DNA of 64,000 nt from Flexivirga aerilata (GTDB taxonomy: Bacteria; Actinomycetota; Actinomycetes; Actinomycetales; Dermatophilaceae). A program made the translations under genes and the position numbers. Location of the stretch: positions 186,001 to 250,000 of the forward strand of contig NZ_JABENB010000001.1 in NCBI RefSeq assembly GCF_013002715.1, written 5' to 3'. The notes beneath the pieces were generated by a model. The model was not told the origin of the DNA and ran no database searches. It saw only the letters and a list, made by a program, of their open reading frames with translations. Shown piece after piece: positions 7,670-16,492 of this stretch (its first letter is position 1; each line of letters opens with the position of its first letter).

Positions 7670-10600
7670 ATGCGAGGGGCGAGCGCACACCTGCAGGTGC
7701 TGTGCGCGGTCCAGCTCCGCTGCGACACCGACCCGCTCCCCCTGAGCCAGCTGGAGCGGGCGCTGCTCGCACGCGTCGCGGTCGGCACCGGGGCCGCGGC
7801 CACCATCGACGCCCTCGTGCCCTGGATCTGGGGCGACGACCGGCCGTCGTCGGCCCGCAACCGGGTGCAGGCGCTCGTCTCCGGGCTGCGCCGCAAGTGC
7901 GACCGGCCGCTGCTCGAGACCACCAAGGTCGGCTACCGGCTGGCGGACGGCGTCAGCTGTGACCTCGCGTCCTGGCGCGCACTCGTCGGCGCAGACCCCG
8001 ACCTCTCCCCGCAGCAACGCTGGCGCGCCCTGGACACAGCGCTGACGGTCTTCGCCGAAGAGCCGCTGCAGAACATCCCGCCCACCGGCGACGTGCGGCT
8101 CGCACAGGACGCGCTGCGCGCCGAGCGACTCGCGGTGCTCGAGGAGCGCGGCGACCTCGCGCTGCGGCTGGGCGAGCTGCGTGGTCTCACCACCGCGCTC
8201 ACCGGGCTGGTGCAGGAGCACCCCTTCCACGAGACGTTCATCGCACAGCTGATGCGGGCACTCGCCGCGACCGGGCGGCAGGAGGAGGCGCTGCGGGTCT
8301 ACCGGGACACCTACCGGCGGCTCAACGACGAGCTGGGTGTCGGACCGTCGGAGGTGCTGCGCGCTGCCCACCACGACGTGCTGCACGGCACCCCGTCCCA
8401 CGGCAACCGGTCGCACGGCAACCCGTCGCACGCCACCGCGCTGGCGGCGGCACCCGTCGACGAGCCCGAAACCCTTGTGGCACCGAAACTTCCGGTCCCG
8501 CGGATGCTGCCCCGCAACCCGTCCAACTTCGTCGGCCGGGACGCCGACGTCGACCGCATCCGGCACGCCGCGACCGGGGCCCGCCGTGCGCCGACGGTCG
8601 TGCACCTCACCGGCACCACCGGCGTCGGCAAGAGCGCACTCGCCATACGGTGCGGACGCCTGGTGCAGGACTCCTTCCCCGACGGCACGCTGTATGCCGA
8701 TCTCGGCAACCGCGAGGAGGCGCCCGCGCCGGCGGAGGTGCTGGGGTCCTTCCTGCGCCTGCTCGGTCTGCGGGGCGACGCGATACCCGACGACCTGGTG
8801 GCGAGGGTCGGGCTCTTCCGGTCGATCCTGGAGCAGCGGCGGGTGCTGATCGTGCTGGACAACGTCGCCGAGATGTCGGCGCAGGTCGCCTCGGCGCTCG
8901 AGCTCATGGTGCCGGTCACCGCCGGCTCCATGGCGATCGTCACCTCCCGCACCGTGCACCAGGAGCTGCCCGACGCACTGCCGATTCGCCTGCGGTCGTT
9001 GCAGATTGGCGATGCGACCGACCTGCTGTCTGCGATGCTCGGCGAGCAACGGGTGGCCGCGGACCCCGACGGTGCGATCGCGCTGCTCGACGCCACCGGG
9101 CGGTTGCCGCTCGCGATCCGCCTGGTCGCCGGCCGCCTGGTCAATCGCCCCGATCGCGGATTTCCCGACATGGCGCGGCGTCTCGTCGCGCCGTCACACC
9201 GCGACCGCGATCCCCTCGACAAGCTGCGCGAGAGCGTGCGGATGGTCTGGGAGCGTCGCTCGCCGGCGCAGCAGGACGCCATCGCACTGCTCGCCCGGCT
9301 GCCGGTCACCGGCTTCAGCGCGTGGCTGCCCGGGGCACTGCTCGGCGACGAGGACGCCGGCGACGAACTCCTCGAAACCCTCCTTGCCACCAACCTGATC
9401 GAACCGGTCACCAGCGACGACGGTATGACGCTCTACCGCCTCCACGACCTGGTCACGCACGTCGCCCGGGCCGCCCGCCCGCTCACCGACGCCGATGTCA
9501 CCGACGCGACCATGCGGATCGGCCGCGCGCTGCTGCGCCGGGCGACCGCCTGCCACCTCGCCTTTCACCGCCGGCTCGTGCCCGCCCCGCCGGCGCTGGA
9601 CGACGAGGAGGCACGGCCGGTCGGCGCGCTCGCGGCCGCCGACTTCTTCCGCACCGACGGCGCGGCGCTGCTGACCGTCGCTGACGCCCTCGCCGGCCGG
9701 GCGCCCGATCTCGCCTGGCGGCTGGTGCTCTCGGCCGCGAACGCACAGCACACCTTCGGCGGTCACCGCAGCTGGCTGGGTGTCGCGACCCGGGTGCGGG
9801 CCGCGCTCTCCGCGCCGAGCGCCGACCAGCAGCTCGGCCGGGCGCTGCTGCAGCTCGCGGAGGCGTGGCACCGGGAGGATCTGCGGTCGCAGTCACTGCG
9901 CGCCCTGCTGCTCGCCGAGGCCGCGCGCAAGGCGCTCACCCTCCTCGGCGAGGCGGACACCGCGGCCGCCGCCGACATCGTCGCCGCACGCGCCGCGGTG
10001 TCCCTCGGCCGGCGCACCACCGCCGAGCGGGCGCTCGACCGGGCCGAGAGCCTGCTCCGGCAGCACCCGGACGCGACCTATGCCGGGTGGGCCTGCGCGA
10101 TACGCGGTCTGCTGCACAACGACTACGACGAACTCGATGCCGCCGAGCAGGAGCTGACCCGCGCCCGCGAGATCCTGGCCGACGACGGCGACCGCATCGC
10201 CTACGCGGCGGCGACGATCGAGCTGGCCCGCGTGACCTGGCGACAGCACAAGCTCGGCTCGGTGAATGTCCTTCTCAGCGAAGTGATTTCACTGCTGCAG
10301 CACTATGACGAGCAGCACCTGCTCTCCTACGCGCTCGATGCCCGCTCCGAGATGAGCTACCAGCTGGGCCGCGACGAGCAGGCACTCCACGAAGCCGATG
10401 TCGTATGGCGCAGGGCCGTCGACTCGGCCGACGACTTCCTCGCGGCGCGCGTGCGACGCACCCGCGCCCGCGCACTCGCAGCGCTCGACCGGCTGGACGA
10501 CGCCGAGGCCGACCTGCGGGCCAGCATCGAGGAGTGCACCGCGCTGGACCGCCCGCTCAGCGTGGCGGCGGCGATGCACGACCTCTCGTCGGTGCTGAGC

Positions 10601-10744
10601 CGCCAGGGCAAGCACGTCGCGGCAGCCGAGTTGCTCCGGCAGGAGCGCGCCGCGCGTGCGTCGGCGGAGCTGGCGTGCCGCGAGGAGTTCGACGAGGCCT
10701 ACGGCCGCGAGGTCGGCGACGACGCCGGACCCGTCCGGCGGTGA
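7670..10744 (+). CDS. AfsR/SARP-type transcriptional regulator with NB-ARC and TPR domains
   Basis: 1024 aa. Order: OmpR-like winged helix (about 15-95), bacterial transcriptional activation domain (about 100-235), a linker with three copies of a S/N-HGN-type motif, an NB-ARC ATPase with Walker A GTTGVGKS near residue 315 and Walker B RVLIVLDN, then about 450 residues of helical TPR-like repeats. These large regulators usually switch on secondary metabolism or development. No biosynthetic cluster is next to it; instead it is divergent from mshA. The start is ATG at 7670; the frame is open upstream but overlaps mshA. Target genes cannot be told from the sequence. Confidence 0.88.
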   Translation: MRGASAHLQVLCAVQLRCDTDPLPLSQLERALLARVAVGTGAAATIDALVPWIWGDDRPSSARNRVQALVSGLRRKCDRPLLETTKVGYRLADGVSCDLASWRALVGADPDLSPQQRWRALDTALTVFAEEPLQNIPPTGDVRLAQDALRAERLAVLEERGDLALRLGELRGLTTALTGLVQEHPFHETFIAQLMRALAATGRQEEALRVYRDTYRRLNDELGVGPSEVLRAAHHDVLHGTPSHGNRSHGNPSHATALAAAPVDEPETLVAPKLPVPRMLPRNPSNFVGRDADVDRIRHAATGARRAPTVVHLTGTTGVGKSALAIRCGRLVQDSFPDGTLYADLGNREEAPAPAEVLGSFLRLLGLRGDAIPDDLVARVGLFRSILEQRRVLIVLDNVAEMSAQVASALELMVPVTAGSMAIVTSRTVHQELPDALPIRLRSLQIGDATDLLSAMLGEQRVAADPDGAIALLDATGRLPLAIRLVAGRLVNRPDRGFPDMARRLVAPSHRDRDPLDKLRESVRMVWERRSPAQQDAIALLARLPVTGFSAWLPGALLGDEDAGDELLETLLATNLIEPVTSDDGMTLYRLHDLVTHVARAARPLTDADVTDATMRIGRALLRRATACHLAFHRRLVPAPPALDDEEARPVGALAAADFFRTDGAALLTVADALAGRAPDLAWRLVLSAANAQHTFGGHRSWLGVATRVRAALSAPSADQQLGRALLQLAEAWHREDLRSQSLRALLLAEAARKALTLLGEADTAAAADIVAARAAVSLGRRTTAERALDRAESLLRQHPDATYAGWACAIRGLLHNDYDELDAAEQELTRAREILADDGDRIAYAAATIELARVTWRQHKLGSVNVLLSEVISLLQHYDEQHLLSYALDARSEMSYQLGRDEQALHEADVVWRRAVDSADDFLAARVRRTRARALAALDRLDDAEADLRASIEECTALDRPLSVAAAMHDLSSVLSRQGKHVAAAELLRQERAARASAELACREEFDEAYGREVGDDAGPVRR

Positions 10745-10754
10745 GTCGCGGGCG

Positions 10755-11891
10755 TCAGCCGCTCAGGCCGGTGGTGGCCAGGTAGAGCGTGCCCTGGCCC
10801 GACGCCTCCGCGTCCGCGACGGATGCGTCGAGGAAGCAGGACTCTCCGGGCGCGAGTTGGACTGTGCCGTCAGGGCATTCGACCCGCACGGTGCCGCCGA
10901 GTGCGAGGGCGATGCGCGGGCCACCGTGACCGGGCAGGCCGACGGGGGTGTCGTCCGGCTGCACCACGTGTAGCTGGAAGTGCGGCACGTCGACCGGGAA
11001 GGACTGCACCCGGCAGCCGGCTGCCTGCTCCGGCACCATCGCGCGGTGCACGTCGACGATCCGCAGCAGCTCCTCGACGTTGATCTGCTTCGGGGTCAGC
11101 CCGGCCCGCACGATGTTGTCGGAGTTGGCGAGGATCTCCACGCACGTGCCGCGCACGTAGGCGTGCAGCACCCCGGCCGGCACGAAGACGTAGTCACCGG
11201 GCTGCAGCACGCGGTGCACCATCATCGGCAGCACCACCAGCCCGATGTCGCCGGGGAACTGCTCGGCGATGCGCAGCACCGCCCCGATCGCATCGGCCGC
11301 CGGACCGTGATCCCCCACGCGGCACGCCCCCACCACCGAGTCCACGAGGCGGGCGCGTTCGGCGCCCTCGGTGCGGAGCACGGCCGCGAGAAGCGCTGCC
11401 ATCGGCTCGGATTGGGCCGCTGCGCCGTCGACGAGCCGGGTCAGCTGCGCCACCCGCAGCGACCTCAGCAGCGCGGCCGCCTCGTCATACGGCCGGAGCC
11501 CGGCGAAGATCTCGTAGGGCGTGACGGCGACCAGCGCCTCGGGTTTGGGCCAGGCGTCGGCATAGGTGCCGGCTGGCGCGTCGAGCGCTTCCTGCGCGTT
11601 GGGATGGGTCTGGATCGACAGCGCGCGCTCCGGAGCAAGCACCTTGAGCAGGAACGGGAAGCGCCCGCCGAACCGCTCCACCACCGCGGCACCCATCGTG
11701 CCGACCGGGTCGTCGGCGACGAGCTTGTCGAGCGTGCTGCCGGCGATGCCGGACGGCGCCGCCTCGTGCGCGCCCATCCAGAGCTCGGCCTCGGGCTCGG
11801 GGGTCGGGGCGGGACGGCCGGTGAGTTCGGCGAGGACAGTGCGCGAACCCCAGGCGTATGCCTGGATCTGCGGGCTGAGCTTGCCGATCAT
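10755..11891 (-). CDS. manA: Mannose-6-phosphate isomerase, class I
   Basis: 378 aa, cupin-type PMI. It interconverts fructose-6-phosphate and mannose-6-phosphate, feeding GDP-mannose for mannosylated wall lipids and glycans. Zinc-site motifs are visible: SIQTHPN, AELWMGAHEAAPS, and FVPAGVLHAY followed by NSDNIVRAGLTPK. The ATG overlaps the stop of the upstream hydrolase gene by 4 bp, and the 3' end converges on the AfsR-type gene with only 10 bp between them. Confidence 0.95.
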   Translation of the reverse strand: MIGKLSPQIQAYAWGSRTVLAELTGRPAPTPEPEAELWMGAHEAAPSGIAGSTLDKLVADDPVGTMGAAVVERFGGRFPFLLKVLAPERALSIQTHPNAQEALDAPAGTYADAWPKPEALVAVTPYEIFAGLRPYDEAAALLRSLRVAQLTRLVDGAAAQSEPMAALLAAVLRTEGAERARLVDSVVGACRVGDHGPAADAIGAVLRIAEQFPGDIGLVVLPMMVHRVLQPGDYVFVPAGVLHAYVRGTCVEILANSDNIVRAGLTPKQINVEELLRIVDVHRAMVPEQAAGCRVQSFPVDVPHFQLHVVQPDDTPVGLPGHGGPRIALALGGTVRVECPDGTVQLAPGESCFLDASVADAEASGQGTLYLATTGLSG

Positions 11892-12715
11892 CTACGGGCC
11901 TTTCGGGTGAGGAAGTCACCGATCAGCGACCTGACACGTGACCGGTGCGTCCATAGGATGCCACCCGGCGGGAGCACCTCGAGACGGGCGTCCGGCAGCA
12001 GGGCGGCGAGTTCCTCCGCCACGTGCACCGGGTGCGCCGGGTCGTCCTCCTGCGCCAGCACCAGCACCGGGGCGGTGACCTTCCGCAGTGCCTGCCGGTC
12101 GGTCATCGCCACCTCGTAGGGGATGGTGCGCAGCGCGCGCGACACGTCGGTGCGCACGATCGTCGCCGCCTGGTCGCGGCACCAGCCGACGACCTCCGGG
12201 CGGCCGCGCTGCTGCTCCGGCTGCTCGGCGAGGAGCAGCTCCGCGACACCGTCGACATCTCGCTCCTGCGCCAGCTCGCCCATCTCCACCAGCCGGTCGA
12301 GTGCGGCGTCCTGTCGGGGCAGGTCGAGGACGGCGGGTATGACGAGCACGATGCGCTCGAAGCGGTCCGGCTGCGACTCCAGCAGGTGGCACAGCGCGCC
12401 GGCGCCCATCGACACACCGAGCGCCTGGGTCGCGCCGACGTGGTCGGCGACCGCCGCGAGCTCACCGGCGAGCGCGGCGTAGGTCCAGGGCGTCTCGGGC
12501 GAGGAGGAGGCACCGTGCCCACGGAAGTGGAAGAACGCGCGACTGCCCGGCACGGAGCCGCCGAAGGGCCGGGTCGTGGCGATCGACCCGGCGAGACCGT
12601 GCGCGAAAACCGTTGTCGGGTCACCGGATCCGGTGACGAGATATTCGAGCGCGCCGTCCTTGGTGGGCAGCAGCGAGGTGCGCGCGGTGGAGCTGGGAAG
12701 GGCGTGCGCGCTCAC
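11888..12715 (-). CDS. Alpha/beta-fold hydrolase
   Basis: 275 aa. The nucleophile elbow GVSMGAG, an oxyanion-hole HG (VFAHGLAG) and RGHG near the start mark an alpha/beta hydrolase. An acidic residue in LAQEDDPAHPVHVAEEL and a C-terminal His (ILWTHRSR) can complete the triad. The start is GTG at 12715, overlapping the upstream stop by 4 bp (GTGA), and the gene is coupled to manA downstream. The substrate cannot be predicted. Confidence 0.82.
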   Translation of the reverse strand: MSAHALPSSTARTSLLPTKDGALEYLVTGSGDPTTVFAHGLAGSIATTRPFGGSVPGSRAFFHFRGHGASSSPETPWTYAALAGELAAVADHVGATQALGVSMGAGALCHLLESQPDRFERIVLVIPAVLDLPRQDAALDRLVEMGELAQERDVDGVAELLLAEQPEQQRGRPEVVGWCRDQAATIVRTDVSRALRTIPYEVAMTDRQALRKVTAPVLVLAQEDDPAHPVHVAEELAALLPDARLEVLPPGGILWTHRSRVRSLIGDFLTRKARR

Positions 12716-13038
12716 CACGGGCCGTAGGGCCCGCTGTTGTTGCGCTTGGCGGTGCCGACCACCCGTTGCAGGGCCGGGCGCACGTCGGCGAGGTAGACCG
12801 CCGCGCCGACCACGGCGACGATGCCGAAGATGTTGAGCGGGTTGGTGATCACCAGGAAGCCGAGCACGGCGGCGACGGCGGTGATCGCCAGCCACGCGGG
12901 CTTGCTCAGCTTGCCGGCCGCGGTGAACGCGTCGGGGCGCCGCCGGATGCAGTCGGCCAGCGCAAAGACCTCCATGGCGAACAGCACGACGCCGAGCACC
13001 AGCGCCACGTATCCCTGCAGTTCGAAGAGGTTGCCCAT
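12712..13038 (-). CDS. DUF2516 family membrane protein
   Basis: 108 aa with about three membrane helices (VALVLGVVLFAMEVFALADC, AWLAITAVAAVLGFLVI, IFGIVAVVGAAVYLADV) and a basic C-terminus. DUF2516 proteins are found in actinobacteria, often near hbhA-like genes, as here. It begins a tight three-gene operon (this gene, hydrolase, manA) with 4-bp overlaps. Function unknown. Confidence 0.85.
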   Translation of the reverse strand: MGNLFELQGYVALVLGVVLFAMEVFALADCIRRRPDAFTAAGKLSKPAWLAITAVAAVLGFLVITNPLNIFGIVAVVGAAVYLADVRPALQRVVGTAKRNNSGPYGPW

Positions 13039-13074
13039 GCCCTCAAGCCTAACCCGGGCGGTGCGCGCGGACGG

Positions 13075-14046
13075 TCAGACGCCGACCGCGGTGACCGCGC
13101 CGACCGGCTCGCCGTGGCCGAGCACGTCCATCCTGGCGAGCGCGTCGACCGCGGGTCCGTCGACGCCCGCGCGCCGCAGCAACGCCGCCATCACGACCGG
13201 TCGGGCGCGCTGCCCGCCGTCGGCGATCTTCACCGCGAGACCGCGGCCGTCGGCGAGACCGACCGCGTAGACCGCCTCCGCGCCGTCCTTGGCGATCAGG
13301 CCGTCGACGCCGCGGATCAGCGCGGTCACGTCGCGGCGGGTGCCGCCCAGGTATTCGGGGTGCGCGCGGATCGCGTCCCGCACGGTCGCCTCGTGGCTGC
13401 CCTCCTTCGCCGCGGCGATCACGCCGAATGCTCGCGCCAGCCCGGCCGGCGAGATCGCCATCACCGGTGCGCCGCAGCCGTCGACCGCGGTCGCGGCGAC
13501 CTGCTCGCCGGCGAGCTCGCTGATCGTCGCCGCCATCGCCTGTTGGAGGGGGTGCGACGGGTCCCGGTAGGTCGCGGTGTCCCAGCCGTTCACCACGCAG
13601 GTGGCGAGCATCGCGGCGTGCTTGCCGGAGCAGTTCTGGGTGATCGAGGTGGGGCCGTTGCCGGCCCGGAGCCACTCGTCGCGGGCCGTCTCGTCATAGG
13701 GCAGATCGGGGGTGTTCTGCAGGTCGCCCTCGGTCAGTCCCGCCGCGGCGAGTATGGCGCGCACGCCCTCTAGGTGGAACGCCTCGCCGGAGTGGCTGGC
13801 CGCGGACAGGGCGACGAGGCGCGGCTCGGGCAGTGTCAGCCCGGAGCGCAGCATCGCGAGGGTCTGCATCGGCTTGTTCGACGACCGGGGAAAGTGCGGT
13901 GCGGTCGCGTCGCCGATCGCGAAGTCCACCTCGCCGCTCGGCGTTGTGATGACGGCCACCCCGCGGTGGACCGACTCGACGAAACCGCCGCGCTCGACCT
14001 GCGCGACGACGGGGGCTTCGGACAGTGCGGTGAACGATGCAGACAC
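13075..14046 (-). CDS. L-asparaginase, Rhizobium etli type (class 3)
   Basis: 323 aa of the PF06089 family, unrelated to E. coli AnsA/AnsB. The catalytic Ser/Lys pair is seen as SSNK (Ser55, Lys58). The metal-site Cys/Lys motif NCSGKH (Cys139, Lys142) and the further Cys191 in DGCGAP correspond to ReAV Cys135, Lys138 and Cys189. It would hydrolyse asparagine to aspartate and ammonia in the cytoplasm. The start is ATG at 14046. It lies upstream of DUF2516 on the same strand with a 36-bp gap. Confidence 0.88.
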   Translation of the reverse strand: MSASFTALSEAPVVAQVERGGFVESVHRGVAVITTPSGEVDFAIGDATAPHFPRSSNKPMQTLAMLRSGLTLPEPRLVALSAASHSGEAFHLEGVRAILAAAGLTEGDLQNTPDLPYDETARDEWLRAGNGPTSITQNCSGKHAAMLATCVVNGWDTATYRDPSHPLQQAMAATISELAGEQVAATAVDGCGAPVMAISPAGLARAFGVIAAAKEGSHEATVRDAIRAHPEYLGGTRRDVTALIRGVDGLIAKDGAEAVYAVGLADGRGLAVKIADGGQRARPVVMAALLRRAGVDGPAVDALARMDVLGHGEPVGAVTAVGV

Positions 14047-14107
14047 GACCTTGACGATAGGACCGCACCGTCATACAGCCACGAGCGGGCTGGCCCGGAA
14101 CGCCGAA

Positions 14108-14148
14108 GGCGTTGCCCGGGAAGCAGTTTCGCTTTTCCGGGCAACGCC
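14108..14148. terminator. Hairpin downstream of the HbhA-like gene
   Basis: Twelve-base arms GGCGTTGCCCGG (14108) and CCGGGCAACGCC (14137) lie between the stop of the HbhA-like gene and the asparaginase start. The inner part of the stem can extend with a bulge. Most likely it terminates the hbhA transcript on the minus strand. Confidence 0.75.
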
Positions 14149-14167
14149 TACGGTAGGTCGCTCGAGG

Positions 14168-14905
14168 TCAGGCCTTCTTGGCCGGAGCCTTCTTCGCGGT
14201 GGTCTTCTTGGCGGTCGTCTTCTTGGCCGTGGTCTTCTTGGCCGGGGCCTTCGAAGCGGTGGTCTTGCGGGTCGTCGCCTTCTTGCTCACGGCGCGACGG
14301 GTCGGACGCTTCGCGGTCGGCTTGGCAGCGCCCTCCTTGGCGGCGTTGCTGCGCTGCGCGGTCTTGGCCTCGGCCTCGAGCTCGGCGGCCTCGTCGCCCA
14401 CGCGGCCGGCAAGCTCGGCGACGCCCTTGGCGGCTTCCTTGCGGGCGGCGAACACGGCGCTCACCGCGGTGTCCTGGGTGTCGGAGACGGTCTTGCGCGC
14501 CTGGGCGACGGCAGCCTTGCCGCGGCCGGTCGCGTCCTCGACCTGCTCGGTCAGCTTCTTGGCGGCCGGCTGGTTGCGCAGCTCGCGGGTGACGTTCTCG
14601 CCGCGCTCGACCAGGCCGTCCCAGCTCTTGGTGAGCTCGTCGTAGGTGCGCTCGAAACCGTCGGTGACCGACTCGTAACGCTCGGTCGCGACCGAGGGCA
14701 GCGCCTCGACCTGCTCGCGAACACCGTTGACAGTGCTGACGATCCGGGTCTGGACGTTCTTCGGCGACAGCTCGGCGCGGAACGCGGCGGCGGCGCCGGC
14801 GGCGTTGTCGAGGGTCTCGCGGACGTTCTCGACGGCGTAGTCGGCGGCGCCGACCAGGGCGTAGAACGGAGCGGGGTCGAAGGTCTTCTTCAGGGTGTTG
14901 GCCAT
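14168..14905 (-). CDS. HbhA-like protein with Lys/Ala-rich tail
   Basis: 245 aa. The N-terminal ~170 residues are predicted coiled-coil and helical, beginning MANTLKKTFDPAPFYALVGAAD as in mycobacterial heparin-binding hemagglutinin. The last ~55 residues are repeats of K-K-T-T-A and K-K-A-P-A, like HbhA and histone H1. In mycobacteria HbhA binds heparan sulfate through this tail; here binding to polyanions, DNA or membranes is equally possible. The gene order XRE-hbhA-(asparaginase)-DUF2516 resembles Rv0474-Rv0476. No signal peptide is seen. The tail repeats make length variation between strains likely. Confidence 0.85.
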   Translation of the reverse strand: MANTLKKTFDPAPFYALVGAADYAVENVRETLDNAAGAAAAFRAELSPKNVQTRIVSTVNGVREQVEALPSVATERYESVTDGFERTYDELTKSWDGLVERGENVTRELRNQPAAKKLTEQVEDATGRGKAAVAQARKTVSDTQDTAVSAVFAARKEAAKGVAELAGRVGDEAAELEAEAKTAQRSNAAKEGAAKPTAKRPTRRAVSKKATTRKTTASKAPAKKTTAKKTTAKKTTAKKAPAKKA

Positions 14906-14956
14906 GAGATGCCTACCTTTCGGTGTTCGAATGCCGCGAAGCGGCGAGGGGTCTGA

Positions 14957-15301
14957 TCAGTCGCCCACGAAGGATTCGTAGACGTCGAGCAGCGCCTTGC
15001 GCTGCCGGTCGGTCAGCCTGGGGTCGGCCTTGATCGCGCGACGCACGTCGAGCTCGGTCGCGCCGTCCGGGACGGCATCGAGGATGCCAGCCTGCACGTA
15101 GAGCTGCTCGGCCGAGATGCGCAGACCCTTGGCGATGGCCTGCAGGATCTCGGCACTGGGCCGCTTGAGCCCTCTCTCGATCTGCGAGAGATAGGGGTTG
15201 GAGATCCCGGTGCGCTCCGCGAGCTGCCGCAGAGAAAGCTCCGCCTGCTGGCGCTGCTCCTTGAGGTAGCTGCCCACATCGCTCACCGGGTTCGGACTCA
15301 C
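14957..15301 (-). CDS. XRE-family regulator upstream of hbhA
   Basis: 114 aa. The helix-turn-helix (about 10-65) contains LRQLAERTGISNPYLSQIERGLKRPS, and a short C-terminal helical region follows. The GTG start at 15301 is preceded by a strong GGGGG ribosome site. It is the counterpart of mycobacterial Rv0474, next to hbhA. An 18-of-20 palindrome lies just upstream and is the natural candidate for self-binding. The gap of 51 bp to hbhA suggests an operon. Confidence 0.88.
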   Translation of the reverse strand: MSPNPVSDVGSYLKEQRQQAELSLRQLAERTGISNPYLSQIERGLKRPSAEILQAIAKGLRISAEQLYVQAGILDAVPDGATELDVRRAIKADPRLTDRQRKALLDVYESFVGD

Positions 15302-15310
15302 GCCCCCATC

Positions 15311-15330
15311 ATGCTAACTACAGTTAGCAT
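15311..15330. promoter_or_regulatory. Palindromic operator before the XRE gene
   Basis: Nine-base arms ATGCTAACT and AGTTAGCAT are separated by AC and end about 10 bp before the GTG start. A related half-site (CTGTAGTGAGC) follows at about 15339. It is AT-rich in a very GC-rich region. The likely ligand is the XRE protein encoded directly downstream. Confidence 0.65.
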
Positions 15331-15381
15331 TTTGCAAGCTGTAGTGAGCGTGAAGCACGTCACACGGGTTGCGAGCCGCGG

Positions 15382-16428
15382 CTACGGCGCGACGATCGGC
15401 GTCTGCGCGGCCGCGACCTCACCGGCATACAGCGCGGCGTCGACGGGGGTGTTGCGCTTCACCACGCCGAGCGCGATCGGACCGTCGTCGACGTGCCGGG
15501 CGACGGAGGTGATCCGGCCGACTGGGCGCTCCCCCGGCGCGGTGACGAGGTCGGCTCCCGCGTCCGGCAGCACGTGCCCGGAGCCGTCGAGGTGCAGGAA
15601 GACCAGCCGTCGCGGCGGACGGCCGAGGTTGTGCACGCGGGCGATCGTCTCCTGCCCGCGGTAGCAGCCCTTGTGCAGGTGGACGGCGGTGCGCAGCCAG
15701 TCGAGCTCGTGCGGGATCGTGCGGTGGTCGGTGTCGACGCCGAGACGCGGACGCCACGCCGCGACCCGCTCGGCCTCGGCGGCCCAGGTGCCGGCGAGCG
15801 GCCGGTCGCCGATCTCGGCCACCAGCCGGTCGCGCGGCACGATCAACTCCCGCCAGGCCCGACCGGTCGCCGGGTGCACCTCCACCTCGCTGTATGGCGC
15901 AGAGTCGGCGCCCAGCTCCGGCCACGGATCGCGCCAGGCGATCACGCCTCGCGAATCCAGCTCTGCGGGAAGGGATTCGGACCCGATCGGCTCGCCGAGC
16001 ACCGCGTAGGCGTCGGTCACGTCGGCGACCTCGACGCGCAGCATGAAACGCATCTTGTCCAGCCACTCCACGAGCGCGGGAGCGGTGCCGGGCTCGACGC
16101 TCAGCCAGGTGGTGGTGCCGTCGTCGAGGACGTGCAGGGCGTGTTCGACGTGCCCGTGCGGGCTCAGCACGAGCGACTCGGTCGAGGTGTGCGGCGGGAG
16201 GTCGGTGAGCGACTGGGTGGTCATCGAGTGCAGCCAGCTGCGCCGGTCCGGCCCGGTGACGGTGACGACGCCGCGGTGGGAGAGGTCGACGGCGGCGAGC
16301 CCCTGCTCCAGCAGGCGCTGCTCGCGCATCGGGTCGCCGTAGTGGGCGGCGACGCCTGCGTCGAGTCCCTCGCCGGGCACCGCGCCGTGCCGGTCGAGCA
16401 GCGGGCTGTGGTTGGTCGTCGTGGTCAC
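15382..16428 (-). CDS. ygfZ: Folate-binding protein YgfZ (GcvT-like)
   Basis: 348 aa. The GcvT-type folate-binding fold carries the diagnostic KGCYRGQE motif in the C-terminal half. YgfZ assists iron-sulfur enzymes such as MiaB in E. coli; the same role is inferred here. The GTG at 16428 (or the adjacent GTG at 16431) follows GGAG. The longer upstream frame is Pro-rich antisense of the divergent LCP gene. Divergent from lcp with a gap of about 64 bp. Confidence 0.9.
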   Translation of the reverse strand: MTTTTNHSPLLDRHGAVPGEGLDAGVAAHYGDPMREQRLLEQGLAAVDLSHRGVVTVTGPDRRSWLHSMTTQSLTDLPPHTSTESLVLSPHGHVEHALHVLDDGTTTWLSVEPGTAPALVEWLDKMRFMLRVEVADVTDAYAVLGEPIGSESLPAELDSRGVIAWRDPWPELGADSAPYSEVEVHPATGRAWRELIVPRDRLVAEIGDRPLAGTWAAEAERVAAWRPRLGVDTDHRTIPHELDWLRTAVHLHKGCYRGQETIARVHNLGRPPRRLVFLHLDGSGHVLPDAGADLVTAPGERPVGRITSVARHVDDGPIALGVVKRNTPVDAALYAGEVAAAQTPIVAP

Positions 16429-16492
16429 CACTCCAGCGTACGTCCGGCGCGGGTGACCGTCGGCGGCACACCGCCCACCTACACTTTGCGCC

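Noticed and set aside
6974..9049. 691-codon minus-strand frame over mshA and the AfsR-type gene
   Set aside because: Runs across two divergent real genes in the wrong frame; low-complexity translation.
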